A stretch of 64,000 nt of DNA from an uncultured Clostridium sp. GTDB lineage: Bacteria > Bacillota > Clostridia > Lachnospirales > Lachnospiraceae. The position numbers and the translations under genes are program-made. Of this stretch, positions 42,460 to 50,955 are shown one piece after another. Positions within the stretch are counted from its first letter, which is position 1; every line of letters starts with the position of its first letter. The notes below the pieces were generated by a model. It was not told where the DNA came from. It saw nothing but the letters and a program-made list of their open reading frames with translations, and did no database searches. The DNA lies in the NCBI GenBank assembly GCA_900542035.1, contig UQMJ01000002.1, positions 124,001 through 188,000 of the forward strand, given 5' to 3'.

Positions 42460-42535
42460 TGTTCTCTCTTACCATCAAACAAGGCTATAAACCAGCATTG
42501 GAAACTGCTCCTGCTGCTTTATAGCCTTATCATGT

Positions 42536-43465
42536 TTACACCCAGCGGTCAAATTCCTCATCTGTACAGGTTACATAATGAGTTCCCTCTACCAGATGCT
42601 CGGTGCCTTTATTGTAATCAATTCCGGAAGTTTTGTAATCATAACTGATGGCCGTCCGGTTCTTCTCTACCACCGGATTAGGCGCCGGAATCGCAGACAG
42701 AAGACTCCTGGTATAAGGATGTACAGGATGTTCAAAAATTTCTTCGGTAGTTCCGGTTTCTAACAGATGTCCCAGATGGAGAACGCCGATTCGATCGGAA
42801 ATATATTTGACCATGGACAAGTCATGGGCAATGAACAGGTAGGCAGTTCCCGTTTCTTTCTGAATATCCTTCATCAGGTTTACCACCTGGGCCTGTATGG
42901 AAACATCCAGCGCAGAAATACATTCATCTGCAATGATCAATTTGGGATTCATAATCAACGCTCTGGCAATCCCTACTCTTTGCCGCTGGCCGCCGGAAAA
43001 CTGGTGGGGATACCTGGAGGCGTGTTCCGGAGCCAGTCCTACCTTTGCTAAAATCGCTTTGATGCGTTCTTCCCGCTCTTCCCTGCTTTGATACATATGG
43101 TGAATATCCAGCCCTTCTCCAATAATATCTTCTACCTTTTTTCTTGGATTTAAAGATGCCATTGGGTCCTGAAAAATCATCTGCATCTGGGTCCGCAGCA
43201 TCTGGTTTGCAGTCCGGTTCATTTTTTTGCTGATGTCCATTCCGTTAAACTGTATGGTTCCATCTGTCGGTTCATAAAGCCGGATAATGCTTCTTCCGAT
43301 TGTCGACTTTCCAGATCCGGATTCTCCTACCAATCCGTAAGTTTCTCCCGCATATATCTGAAACGATACATTGTCTACTGCTTTTACCGTAAAATTCCGG
43401 TTTACTTTAAAATACTGTTTTAATCCCCTGACGGTTAAAACCGGCTTTTCACTGTTCCGTTCCAT
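42536..43465 (-). CDS. oppF: Oligopeptide ABC importer ATPase, OppF type
   Basis: A 309-residue ATPase: Walker A G-E-S-G-S-G-K-S-T, signature F-S-G-G-Q-R-Q-R, Walker B L-I-I-A-D-E, and the peptide-importer C-terminal extension (H-P-Y-T-R-S-L-L-S-A-I-P). Last gene of the opp operon, overlapping oppD by 17 nt. Confidence 0.93.
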   Translation of the reverse strand: MERNSEKPVLTVRGLKQYFKVNRNFTVKAVDNVSFQIYAGETYGLVGESGSGKSTIGRSIIRLYEPTDGTIQFNGMDISKKMNRTANQMLRTQMQMIFQDPMASLNPRKKVEDIIGEGLDIHHMYQSREEREERIKAILAKVGLAPEHASRYPHQFSGGQRQRVGIARALIMNPKLIIADECISALDVSIQAQVVNLMKDIQKETGTAYLFIAHDLSMVKYISDRIGVLHLGHLLETGTTEEIFEHPVHPYTRSLLSAIPAPNPVVEKNRTAISYDYKTSGIDYNKGTEHLVEGTHYVTCTDEEFDRWV

Positions 43466-44537
43466 ATTCGGCCGCCTCCTTTTTCATCCTCTCGATTCGT
43501 TCGGCAAGTTCTTTTGGCATTTCTACCTTCGGCGCTCTTGGATCCAGCAGCCAGGTTGCCGCATAATGACTGTCTGTAATCCGGAACATTGGAGGATCCG
43601 CCTTGTCGTCTGCTTCCAGTGCGTAACGGTTTCTTGGCGCAAACGCATCTCCCTGTTTTTCATGGAGCAGGTTTGGCGGAGAACCTGGGATGGTATACAA
43701 TCGCTCATCCTCTGTATCCAGATCCGGCATGGCAGACAGCAGTCCCCAGGTATACGGATGTCTGGGGTCATAAAAAATTTCGTTGATTTTGCCTTTTTCT
43801 ACAATTTTTCCTGCGTACATTACATTTACATAATCGGCCACTTTTGCGACTACCCCTAAATCATGGGTAATGTAAATGACTGAAATTCCCCGTTCCGCCT
43901 GAATCCGGCGAATCAGCTCAATAATTTTAGCCTGAATGGTAACGTCTAAAGCCGTCGTCGGCTCATCACAAATCAGCAGATCCGGATTGCAGGAAAGGGC
44001 AATGGCAATGACAACTCTCTGACGCATACCGCCGGATAACTGGTGGGGATAGTTTTTCATCCGCTTTTCCGGTTCTTCAATCCCTACTTCCGTCAACAGT
44101 TCGATCGCCTTGTTCCAGGCTTCTTTTTTCGGCGTTTTAAAATGCCAGATCATGCCTTCCATAATCTGTTTTCCAATAGTCATAGTCGGATTCAGGCTGG
44201 TCATAGGATCCTGGAATACCATGGCAATTCTCTTTCCATTGATATGGCGGCGAATCCATTTCTTGTCTTTCTTTAAAATATCAACGGTTTCTTCTGAACC
44301 GTCTGCATGGTGATAAGTAAATTCTATGCTGCCTCTGGTTACAAATGCATTGGATGCCAGGATTCCCATTGCCGCTTTCATGGTAACGGATTTTCCAGAA
44401 CCGGATTCTCCTACTATCGCTACGGTTTCTCCTTTATTTAAGTCCAGATCCACGCCGCGGATGGCATGAACGGTTCCAGCAGTTGTTTTAAACGAAATGT
44501 CCAGATTCCGGATCTTCAGTATTTTTTCCTCTGCCAT
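43449..44537 (-). CDS. oppD: Oligopeptide ABC importer ATPase, OppD type
   Basis: A 362-residue ATPase with G-E-S-G-S-G-K-S-V, L-S-G-G-M-R-Q-R and L-L-I-C-D-E-P-T-T-A-L-D, plus the oligopeptide C-terminal block with H-P-Y-T-W-G-L-L. Pairs with OppF to drive peptide import. Overlaps oppF downstream and lies 11 nt after oppC. Confidence 0.93.
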   Translation of the reverse strand: MAEEKILKIRNLDISFKTTAGTVHAIRGVDLDLNKGETVAIVGESGSGKSVTMKAAMGILASNAFVTRGSIEFTYHHADGSEETVDILKKDKKWIRRHINGKRIAMVFQDPMTSLNPTMTIGKQIMEGMIWHFKTPKKEAWNKAIELLTEVGIEEPEKRMKNYPHQLSGGMRQRVVIAIALSCNPDLLICDEPTTALDVTIQAKIIELIRRIQAERGISVIYITHDLGVVAKVADYVNVMYAGKIVEKGKINEIFYDPRHPYTWGLLSAMPDLDTEDERLYTIPGSPPNLLHEKQGDAFAPRNRYALEADDKADPPMFRITDSHYAATWLLDPRAPKVEMPKELAERIERMKKEAAEYGTEQ

Positions 44538-44548
44538 CTTTTCTTACC

Positions 44549-45622
44549 TCACAGTTCTTTCATTTTTGGATCCAGCGCTTCTCTCAGTCCATCTGCTACC
44601 AGATTGAAGCTGAGCATCAAAAGCGCCATTGCTATAATAGGCGGCATAATCTGATAGGGGTGAGTCGTGAAGCTGTTAAATCCTTCCGAAATCAGGGAAC
44701 CCAGGGAACACTGGGGAACTGGGATTCCCAGTCCTACAAAGCTTAAAAATGCTTCTGTAAAAATGGCGGTAGGGATGGAAAACATTACCTGGGTAATAAT
44801 CGGCCCGATAATATTGGGCAGCACTTCCCGAAAAATAATAAAGAAATGACCGGCTCCCAGTGTTCTGGATGCCAGGACAAATTCCTGCTCCTTTAATTTC
44901 AGCATCTCTGCCCTGGCAATCCGGCTCATGCCCACCCATTCGGTCAGCATCAGGGCAAAAATAATGGTCAGCATACCTGGTTTTAAAACCAGCAGCAGCA
45001 AGGTAACGATGACCAGGCGGGGAATTCCGTTGGCCACTTCCAGAATTCTTTGCATAACCATATCGGTTTTTCCTCCAAAGTATCCGGAAATCAGCCCGTA
45101 GCTCATGCCGATTACCATATCAATTACCGCTGCCGCCACTGCAATCATTAACGATACCTGGGCTCCAGTCCAGGTTCTGGTCCAGATATCCCTGCCAAAA
45201 TTGTCGCTTCCGAACCAGTAATAAACGTCTTCTAATCCTTTTTCTTCATAGTAATTTACTAATTTAGAACCTGTGGTGGTACGGATTTTTTCACTTCCAT
45301 CAAAAATCCCCAATTGTTCCAGCCCTTTTACACGGGGCGCCAGATTTTTCTCAGTCAGAGTCTGTCCGGAATATGTATAATCATTCATTCCAGGTCCGAC
45401 TACCGCCATTCCTGCAATAAGCAGAATCATAATCAATCCAAATACCGCGCTGGCTTTTCTGAAATACCGGATTGCTGCATCCTTCCAGAAGCTCTGGGCA
45501 GCAAAGTTGGCATCAATAGCAATCTCCCCGCTGTTGTTTTTCAGCCGGAAGTCTGCTTCTGACAAAACAGGAGCCTGCTGACTGGAAACAGCCAGAACTG
45601 CTGATTTCTTTTTTCCAATCAT
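44549..45622 (-). CDS. oppC: Oligopeptide ABC importer permease, OppC type
   Basis: About 357 residues with six membrane segments, a large extracytoplasmic insert after the first (about 95-170) as in OppC, and the DPP-type loop with R-A-E-M-L-K-L-K-E-Q-E-F-V. The start M-I-G-K-K-K-S-A is preferred because AAGGGGATTGATGAA precedes it; the longer frame would overlap oppB by 47 nt. Confidence 0.92.
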   Translation of the reverse strand: MIGKKKSAVLAVSSQQAPVLSEADFRLKNNSGEIAIDANFAAQSFWKDAAIRYFRKASAVFGLIMILLIAGMAVVGPGMNDYTYSGQTLTEKNLAPRVKGLEQLGIFDGSEKIRTTTGSKLVNYYEEKGLEDVYYWFGSDNFGRDIWTRTWTGAQVSLMIAVAAAVIDMVIGMSYGLISGYFGGKTDMVMQRILEVANGIPRLVIVTLLLLVLKPGMLTIIFALMLTEWVGMSRIARAEMLKLKEQEFVLASRTLGAGHFFIIFREVLPNIIGPIITQVMFSIPTAIFTEAFLSFVGLGIPVPQCSLGSLISEGFNSFTTHPYQIMPPIIAMALLMLSFNLVADGLREALDPKMKEL

Positions 45623-45626
45623 TTCA

Positions 45627-46562
45627 TCAATCCCCTTTCTTTGCCAGCCGGATTCTCGGATCGATAATTCCATATAGAATGTCCACTGCCAGCATAATCA
45701 AAATATACATTGCCGAATAAATAAAGCTTAACGAAATTACCACATTATAATCATTGGACTGAATGGCATTTACCAAAAGGCTTCCGACTCCTGGGATGGC
45801 AAAAATCTTTTCCACAACCAGTGAGCCGGTCATTAAATCTACAATCAGCGGCGCCAGCACCGTAATAATAGGAATCATGGCGTTTCTGAGGGCATGGCGG
45901 AAAATCAGGGCCGGCCCCGAAATTCCTTTGCTTTCTGCCAGAAGCATATAGTCGCTTCCCAGTACTTCCATCATTTCGCTCCTGGTAAATCGGGCGATGG
46001 AAGCCATGGTAAACATAGAAAGAGCAAGACTTGGAAGCACGCTGGAGCTCATAGCTTTCTTGGCATTATAAAGCATCGGAAACCACTCCATTTTAAAGCC
46101 CAGGGTATAGCTTAATGCCAGGGCAAATACATAAGAAGGAACCGAAACGCCGATAACGGAAATTACTGTCGCCAGGGAATCCCAGACCGTATCGTGTTTG
46201 ATTGCTGCAATTACGCCTAAGATCAGTCCCAGTGCCGCTCCGATCAGTACCGCACAGCCGCCAATCCGGATAGAAATCGGAAGTCTGGTCTGAATCAGCT
46301 GGGAAATCGGCGTATTTTTGGAAATGTTGTAGCTGACTCCAAAATCTCCCTGCAGCATATTTTTTACATAACGGAAAAACTGGGTAAACAGCGGCTGATC
46401 TAAACCGTATTTTGCATAAAGAGCCATTCTCTGGTCATCGTTTAATTTTTCATCATTAAAGGGAGAGCCTGGCATCAGCTGCATTAAAAGAAACAGCACT
46501 CCAAGAATGACCAGGAGTGTAAACAGAGAGGTTATTATTCGCCTTAACGCATACTTTTTCAC
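45627..46562 (-). CDS. oppB: Oligopeptide ABC importer permease, OppB type
   Basis: A 311-residue permease with six membrane segments and the OppB motifs Q-L-M-P-G-S-P-F and F-T-R-S-E-M-M-E-V-L-G-S-D-Y. First gene after the triple-hairpin spacer that separates it from oppA. Confidence 0.93.
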   Translation of the reverse strand: MKKYALRRIITSLFTLLVILGVLFLLMQLMPGSPFNDEKLNDDQRMALYAKYGLDQPLFTQFFRYVKNMLQGDFGVSYNISKNTPISQLIQTRLPISIRIGGCAVLIGAALGLILGVIAAIKHDTVWDSLATVISVIGVSVPSYVFALALSYTLGFKMEWFPMLYNAKKAMSSSVLPSLALSMFTMASIARFTRSEMMEVLGSDYMLLAESKGISGPALIFRHALRNAMIPIITVLAPLIVDLMTGSLVVEKIFAIPGVGSLLVNAIQSNDYNVVISLSFIYSAMYILIMLAVDILYGIIDPRIRLAKKGD

Positions 46563-46596
46563 ATTCTGCCTCCTTTATTTTCTTATTCCCGCAATC

Positions 46597-46639
46597 GCAT
46601 CCGTGTACAGGGGGCAGCACGCCTCCTGTACACGGATGC
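46597..46639. repeat. Intergenic palindrome family, copy 2 (perfect)
   Basis: Arms GCATCCGTGTACAGG and CCTGTACACGGATGC are 15-bp perfect inverted repeats with a 13-nt loop. It is the best copy of the family also seen at 1006-1044 and 58326-58364. Confidence 0.8.
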
Positions 46640-46650
46640 TGCATATTCCC

Positions 46651-46686
46651 TTGAAAAATCACAGGAAGCATCCTGTAATTTTTCAA
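46651..46686 (-). repeat. Long stem between oppA and oppB
   Basis: A 16-bp stem TTGAAAAATTACAGGA / TCCTGTGATTTTTCAA (one G-U pair) with a 4-nt loop. It may protect the oppA 3' end or lower downstream expression. Confidence 0.6.
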
Positions 46687-46718
46687 AAGCCGCACCAGAA
46701 CTGCAGTCTAAGTGCGGC
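46685..46718 (-). terminator. Partial terminator after oppA
   Basis: Stem GCCGCAC / GTGCGGC followed by TTTT, 27 nt after the oppA stop. It overlaps the base of the next hairpin by two nucleotides. Confidence 0.6.
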
Positions 46719-46745
46719 CAGACATCACAAAGCTTATTTCATAAA

Positions 46746-48476
46746 CTATTCTGCACTCTTAACCGCATTCTTGTAAACACGGTTCAGAGCAACTGGATGG
46801 AATTCAATTCCAGTAACATTAGAAGAAATCATCTCTGCATTTGCCTGTGTATACAGCGGATAAATTACCGCCTCATCCATTACCAGTTTTTCTGCATCAA
46901 ATAATCTGTCCCAACGTCCCTGGGCATCCGTTGCCAGAGTACCGGTGGTGCATTCGTCAATGATTGCGTCATACTCTGCATTGCTCCAGAAACCATAGTT
47001 ATTTGAGTTGTCGGTTACCCACATTCCTAAATAGGTCATTGGGTCTGCATAGTCCGGACCCCATCTGGTTAAGCCAAGCTGGAAGTTGCCATTCTGCATA
47101 TCTTCTACCCTCTGCTTCTTCGGCTCTACTACCAGGTTTACTGTCAGTCCTGGAAGAGTGGTCTCCCACTGCTCTTTTAATACCTGTGCGACTTTCTGAG
47201 GCGCATCATCTGCATCGACTACCATATCCAGGGTCAGTTCGGTAATTCCTAATTCGTCCAGTCCTTTTGTCCAGTACTCAGCTGCTTTTGCAGCGTCATA
47301 TGCGCATACATCGGCAAACATTTCCTGATCCGCGGAGAAATCTGAACCATCCGGACCGGCGGCAAACTGAAGCGGTACTGCGGTATAGGTCGGGATAGAA
47401 CCATCTTTTAATACATCAGATGTAATGGATTCTCGGTTAATTGCAAAGGTCATTGCCAGACGGATATTCTGGTTTGCCAGTTCCGGAACCCCCTTTATAT
47501 TCGGGCTTACATACCACAGATAACCTGCGCCGATGGTGGTAAATTCCGGATCCTCTTTTACCTGATCCACCTGTTCGCCATTTACCAGGGTAATGTCCAA
47601 ATCTCCAGTCTGATAGCTCATTAACGCCTGCTGGGAATCCTGGATAACCTGATAATTTAAGCCTGCAAGCTGAATGCTGTCTGCATCGTAGTAGTCTGGA
47701 TTCTTTGTTAAATGAACGGTGGTTGCTGCCGGTTCATAGGTATCCAGTACAAACGCGCCGTTGGAAAGGGTGGTTTCCGGACTGGTCGCAAAGGTATCTC
47801 CGCAGGATTCAAAGAATGCCTGGTTGACCGGATAGTAAGTCGGGAAATACATTAACGATAAGAAATAGCTGACCGGCACATTTAATTCAACCTGAAGAGT
47901 GTGGTCATCTACGGCTGTCACACCCAGTTCGCTCTTATCTTTTTCGCCAGCGATAATCTCTGCAGCATTTTTAATCTGTCCAATGTCGCTGAGCATATAA
48001 GCATATTCGGAGGCAACCGATGGATCGACTGCTCTCTGCCATCCAAATACAAAGTCTGCTGCCGTTACAGGTTCTCCATTGCTCCATACTGCATCTTCCC
48101 GTAAATGGAAGGTGTACGTAAGACCGTCTTCGGATAACTCGTAGGACTCTGCAATTGCTGGAACTGCTTTTCCATCTGCATCCATCTGCATTAAACCATC
48201 GGTATAATCTGCGATTACTTCAAAAGATGTACCGTCTGTTGCCTGCTGCGGATCCAGGGATTGAACTGGTGTCTCCAGCATAATGTTCAAATCCGATCCT
48301 TCGGAAGCTTCTCCTGCCGGAGTTCCTTCTGTGGCGCCAGCTTCTGCAGAAGAACCGGATACTGCGGCGTTTTCGGAAGAAGCTGCTTCTTCTGTTCCGG
48401 CACTGCCGCAGCCTGTCAGACTAAACGCCATGGCGCCTGCCATGAGTATCGCCAGTGCTGCTTTTGAGTTTCTCAT
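46746..48476 (-). CDS. oppA: Oligopeptide-binding lipoprotein, OppA type
   Basis: About 576 residues; the signal peptide ends in the lipobox S-L-T-G-C, then a Ser/Ala/Glu/Gly linker and a family 5 solute-binding domain (L-D-P-Q-Q-A-T-D-G, A-E-S-Y-E-L-S-E-D-G-L-T-Y-T-F-H-L-R). The start M-R-N-S-K has GAGGAGG upstream; an earlier ATG at 48533 lies in the leader hairpin region. It captures peptides for OppBCDF. Confidence 0.93.
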   Translation of the reverse strand: MRNSKAALAILMAGAMAFSLTGCGSAGTEEAASSENAAVSGSSAEAGATEGTPAGEASEGSDLNIMLETPVQSLDPQQATDGTSFEVIADYTDGLMQMDADGKAVPAIAESYELSEDGLTYTFHLREDAVWSNGEPVTAADFVFGWQRAVDPSVASEYAYMLSDIGQIKNAAEIIAGEKDKSELGVTAVDDHTLQVELNVPVSYFLSLMYFPTYYPVNQAFFESCGDTFATSPETTLSNGAFVLDTYEPAATTVHLTKNPDYYDADSIQLAGLNYQVIQDSQQALMSYQTGDLDITLVNGEQVDQVKEDPEFTTIGAGYLWYVSPNIKGVPELANQNIRLAMTFAINRESITSDVLKDGSIPTYTAVPLQFAAGPDGSDFSADQEMFADVCAYDAAKAAEYWTKGLDELGITELTLDMVVDADDAPQKVAQVLKEQWETTLPGLTVNLVVEPKKQRVEDMQNGNFQLGLTRWGPDYADPMTYLGMWVTDNSNNYGFWSNAEYDAIIDECTTGTLATDAQGRWDRLFDAEKLVMDEAVIYPLYTQANAEMISSNVTGIEFHPVALNRVYKNAVKSAE

Positions 48477-48491
48477 AATTTTTTCCTCCTC

Positions 48492-48552
48492 AAATAAAAA
48501 TAAGCGCAGCGGGACGTCGTAATTTCTTTCCATTACTGCGCCCCGTTGCGCT
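48492..48552 (-). terminator. Leader terminator upstream of oppA
   Basis: Between promoter and ribosome site the minus strand has AGCGCAACGGG pairing with CCCGCTGCGCT (one G-U), an inner GTAAT/ATTAC stem, then TTATTTTTATTT. Its position suggests transcription attenuation of the opp operon. Confidence 0.6.
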
Positions 48553-48558
48553 GTTAAC

Positions 48559-48587
48559 TTTATATCACATCACTGTGGAAAAGTCCA
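48559..48587 (-). promoter_or_regulatory. Promoter of the opp operon
   Basis: Minus-strand TGGACT (48587-48582), a 17-nt spacer and an extended -10 TGA-TATAAA (48564-48559). Confidence 0.6.
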
Positions 48588-48605
48588 GTAAAAAATTAAA
48601 TTTTT

Positions 48606-49922
48606 TTAAATTTTTTCCGGCCTTCCTTTTTTATTGTATAAAAATGCAGAAACTACTATCGTCAAACTTTCTGCCAGCGGCATGGTCAGCCAGACGCCGC
48701 GGATTCCTAGAAAAGGCGGAAGGATCAGAATAAAGATTACGACAAAGATCAAAGATCGCAGGGAAGAAATAACTGCTGAGGTAACGCCGTCTCCCAATGC
48801 GGTAAAATAACCTGACAAAAATACATTTACTCCAATAAAAAGGAAAACCGGACGAAAATAACGCAATGCCTCTGCCGTCAGTTCATATACATGGCTGCTG
48901 TCTGTGAACAAATGAATGATGCCATTTTCTCCTGCCAGCAGAATCCCCATAATCATAGCCGCTGTAATTCCAATGGTAAGAAAACTGTATTTCAATGTTT
49001 CTCTTATTTTCCCTGGATTGAAAGCGCCCAGATTGTAGCTGACAACAGGCGCGGAAGCCACCGTAATTCCCATATAAAATGCAATAAAAAAATAATAAAT
49101 ATACATAAGAATGGTAACAGCCGCCACCCCGTCTTCTCCGGATTTCTGCATGATAATCAGGTTAAACAGAAATGTCGTTATTCCTGTCGAAAGCTCTGTC
49201 AACATTTCACTGCTTCCATTGACGCAGGCTTTCCACAATATCTGAGCAGAAGCTTTTGGGATTGTAAAACGGATTCTGCTTTTCTTTAGAAAGTAATACA
49301 GCCCCATTGCTGCGCTGACGCTGATGGAACAAACCGTTCCGACTGCCGCTCCAAAGGTTCCCCAACGAAGCACTCCAACAAATACATAATCCAGAACCAC
49401 ATTCAAAATCAGACCAGCCACTGACATATGAAGAGCTGTCTGAGGACTTCCATCTGTGCGGACCAGGTATTCAAAAAAGAGTTTAAATGCCATTGGAATT
49501 GTACCTGCAGACACTACAAACCCATAAGGAAGCACGTGTTCCATCAACCGTTCGCTAGCTCCTAATAGAAAGGCAATGGGCCGTAGCCACATTATTCCTG
49601 CTGCTGAAAACAGCGCTGAAAAAATCAGCAGGGTACAGGAAAGAAAGCTGAAAATTTCATTTGCTTTTTTCTGCTGGTTTCTGCCCATATACTCGCCAAT
49701 CATCGCACCTGCTCCGGTTGCCAGCATAACGGCCGTTCCAAAAATCATGCAGGTAACCGGAATGACAATATTAATTCCTGCCAATGCATCCGATCCCGCA
49801 TATCTGGATACGAAAAATCCATCAATGGTTGTATAAAATGACAAAAAAATCATTGTCAAAATAGATGGTGTGATATATTTCAAAAATTGCCGATAGGACA
49901 TCGGCTGTAAAAATGCATTCAT
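48606..49922 (-). CDS. MATE-family multidrug efflux protein
   Basis: About 438 residues with twelve membrane segments and the MATE blocks S-F-Y-T-T-I-D-G-F-F-V and G-A-G-A-M-I-G. The start M-N-A-F-L-Q-P has AGGAGG upstream; a longer frame to 50027 crosses the promoter. It is divergent from a MerR regulator and has a promoter with the 19-nt spacer typical of MerR activation, so it is most likely a drug-inducible pump. Confidence 0.92.
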   Translation of the reverse strand: MNAFLQPMSYRQFLKYITPSILTMIFLSFYTTIDGFFVSRYAGSDALAGINIVIPVTCMIFGTAVMLATGAGAMIGEYMGRNQQKKANEIFSFLSCTLLIFSALFSAAGIMWLRPIAFLLGASERLMEHVLPYGFVVSAGTIPMAFKLFFEYLVRTDGSPQTALHMSVAGLILNVVLDYVFVGVLRWGTFGAAVGTVCSISVSAAMGLYYFLKKSRIRFTIPKASAQILWKACVNGSSEMLTELSTGITTFLFNLIIMQKSGEDGVAAVTILMYIYYFFIAFYMGITVASAPVVSYNLGAFNPGKIRETLKYSFLTIGITAAMIMGILLAGENGIIHLFTDSSHVYELTAEALRYFRPVFLFIGVNVFLSGYFTALGDGVTSAVISSLRSLIFVVIFILILPPFLGIRGVWLTMPLAESLTIVVSAFLYNKKGRPEKI

Positions 49923-50022
49923 AAAAACCTCCTGATGATTCCAGAAATATTGCCGCAGAAAAACGCCATGATCATGAAAATTTTCTGGCATATGCACCTT
50001 GCGCATTTCTGCTTCTGGGATT

Positions 50023-50053
50023 ATCATAAGGTATATAGTAACTATATAGTCAA
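50023..50053 (-). promoter_or_regulatory. MerR-type promoter of the MATE pump
   Basis: Minus-strand TTGACT (50053-50048), a spacer of exactly 19 nt and TATGAT (50028-50023). Over-long 19-bp spacers are the mark of promoters activated by DNA distortion through MerR-family proteins. Confidence 0.8.
50032..50048. promoter_or_regulatory. MerR operator in the promoter spacer
   Basis: TATATAGT-A-ACTATATA: perfect 8-bp arms around one central base, lying inside the 19-nt spacer. Confidence 0.75.
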
Positions 50054-50069
50054 GAGGGAATTTGATACA

Positions 50070-50903
50070 ATGAAAAATATGTTTTCTGCCGGAGAATTGG
50101 CAAATTATCAGAATATATCGAAGCAGACTCTGCTTTACTATGATAAAATTGGTCTGTTTAAACCCTGTTATACGGATCCGGAAAATGGTTACCGGTATTA
50201 CAGCGCAAAACAGCTGGATGCTCTTGACACCATCCTTATTATGAAAAAGATCGGGTTTTCTCTAAACGAGATTAAAGACCACATGACACACTATACAACG
50301 GAAAACAGTATTCTGTTTTTCCAGAATCAGCTCAGGGTCATTGAAGAAAAAATCCAGGAGCTTTCCTTGATTCAGAGCCGTCTGGAACACCGGTGCCAGC
50401 AAATCGAACACGCCTGCTCCAAAAAGCCGGATGAACCGTCTGTTTTCCAGGCTGAACCCATCTGCATCCTCTGCCACGATGTAGAACCCCCTTACGGAAT
50501 GCGGGAAATCAGCATCGCCACAAAGCAATGCTATGCCCAGGCATTCAGCAGCCATCTGCCTATCTTTTTCCAGTGCGGCGTATCCGTTCCGCTGGAGCGA
50601 ATCCTGGATGGCAGCTTTACCAAGGCAAGCATTGCATTTGTAACCACTGATCCAGTCCCCTCGGTTTCCAATATTCAGATGCTTCCAGCGGGATTGGCTG
50701 CTTCTGTTTACCATTTTGGAAATTACTATGACATGAGTCAGTCCTATCTCCGTCTGCTGGAATTCTGTAAAAACCAGCATCTGAAAATTATTTCAGATTC
50801 TTATGAATTCTGCATCAATGATTCGATTACATCCAGATATACGGAGGAGTTTATCACCAAAATCATGTTTTATGTCCAGCCAGAGTCATCCTACGTAATT
50901 TAG
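50070..50903 (+). CDS. MerR-family regulator with effector-binding domain
   Basis: About 277 residues. The N-terminal MerR domain is F-S-A-G-E-L-A-N-Y-Q-N-I-S-K-Q-T-L-L-Y-Y-D-K-I-G-L-F-K-P, then Y-R-Y-Y, followed by a dimer coiled coil and a GyrI-like effector domain of about 150 residues, as in BmrR. The ATG at 50070 with AGAGGGA is chosen over the longer frame from 49935, which runs through the control region. Likely activates the divergent MATE pump on binding a drug-like ligand. Confidence 0.9.
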   Translation: MKNMFSAGELANYQNISKQTLLYYDKIGLFKPCYTDPENGYRYYSAKQLDALDTILIMKKIGFSLNEIKDHMTHYTTENSILFFQNQLRVIEEKIQELSLIQSRLEHRCQQIEHACSKKPDEPSVFQAEPICILCHDVEPPYGMREISIATKQCYAQAFSSHLPIFFQCGVSVPLERILDGSFTKASIAFVTTDPVPSVSNIQMLPAGLAASVYHFGNYYDMSQSYLRLLEFCKNQHLKIISDSYEFCINDSITSRYTEEFITKIMFYVQPESSYVI

Positions 50904-50910
50904 TTTCATG

Positions 50911-50948
50911 GAAAATAAAAACTTGCGAGCTATATTACCCACAAGTTT
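50911..50948 (-). terminator. Terminator of the AlbA-domain gene
   Basis: Stem AAACTTG / CAAGTTT followed on the minus strand by TTATTTTCC. It may also serve the converging MerR gene. Confidence 0.6.
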
Positions 50949-50955
50949 CATTTGT

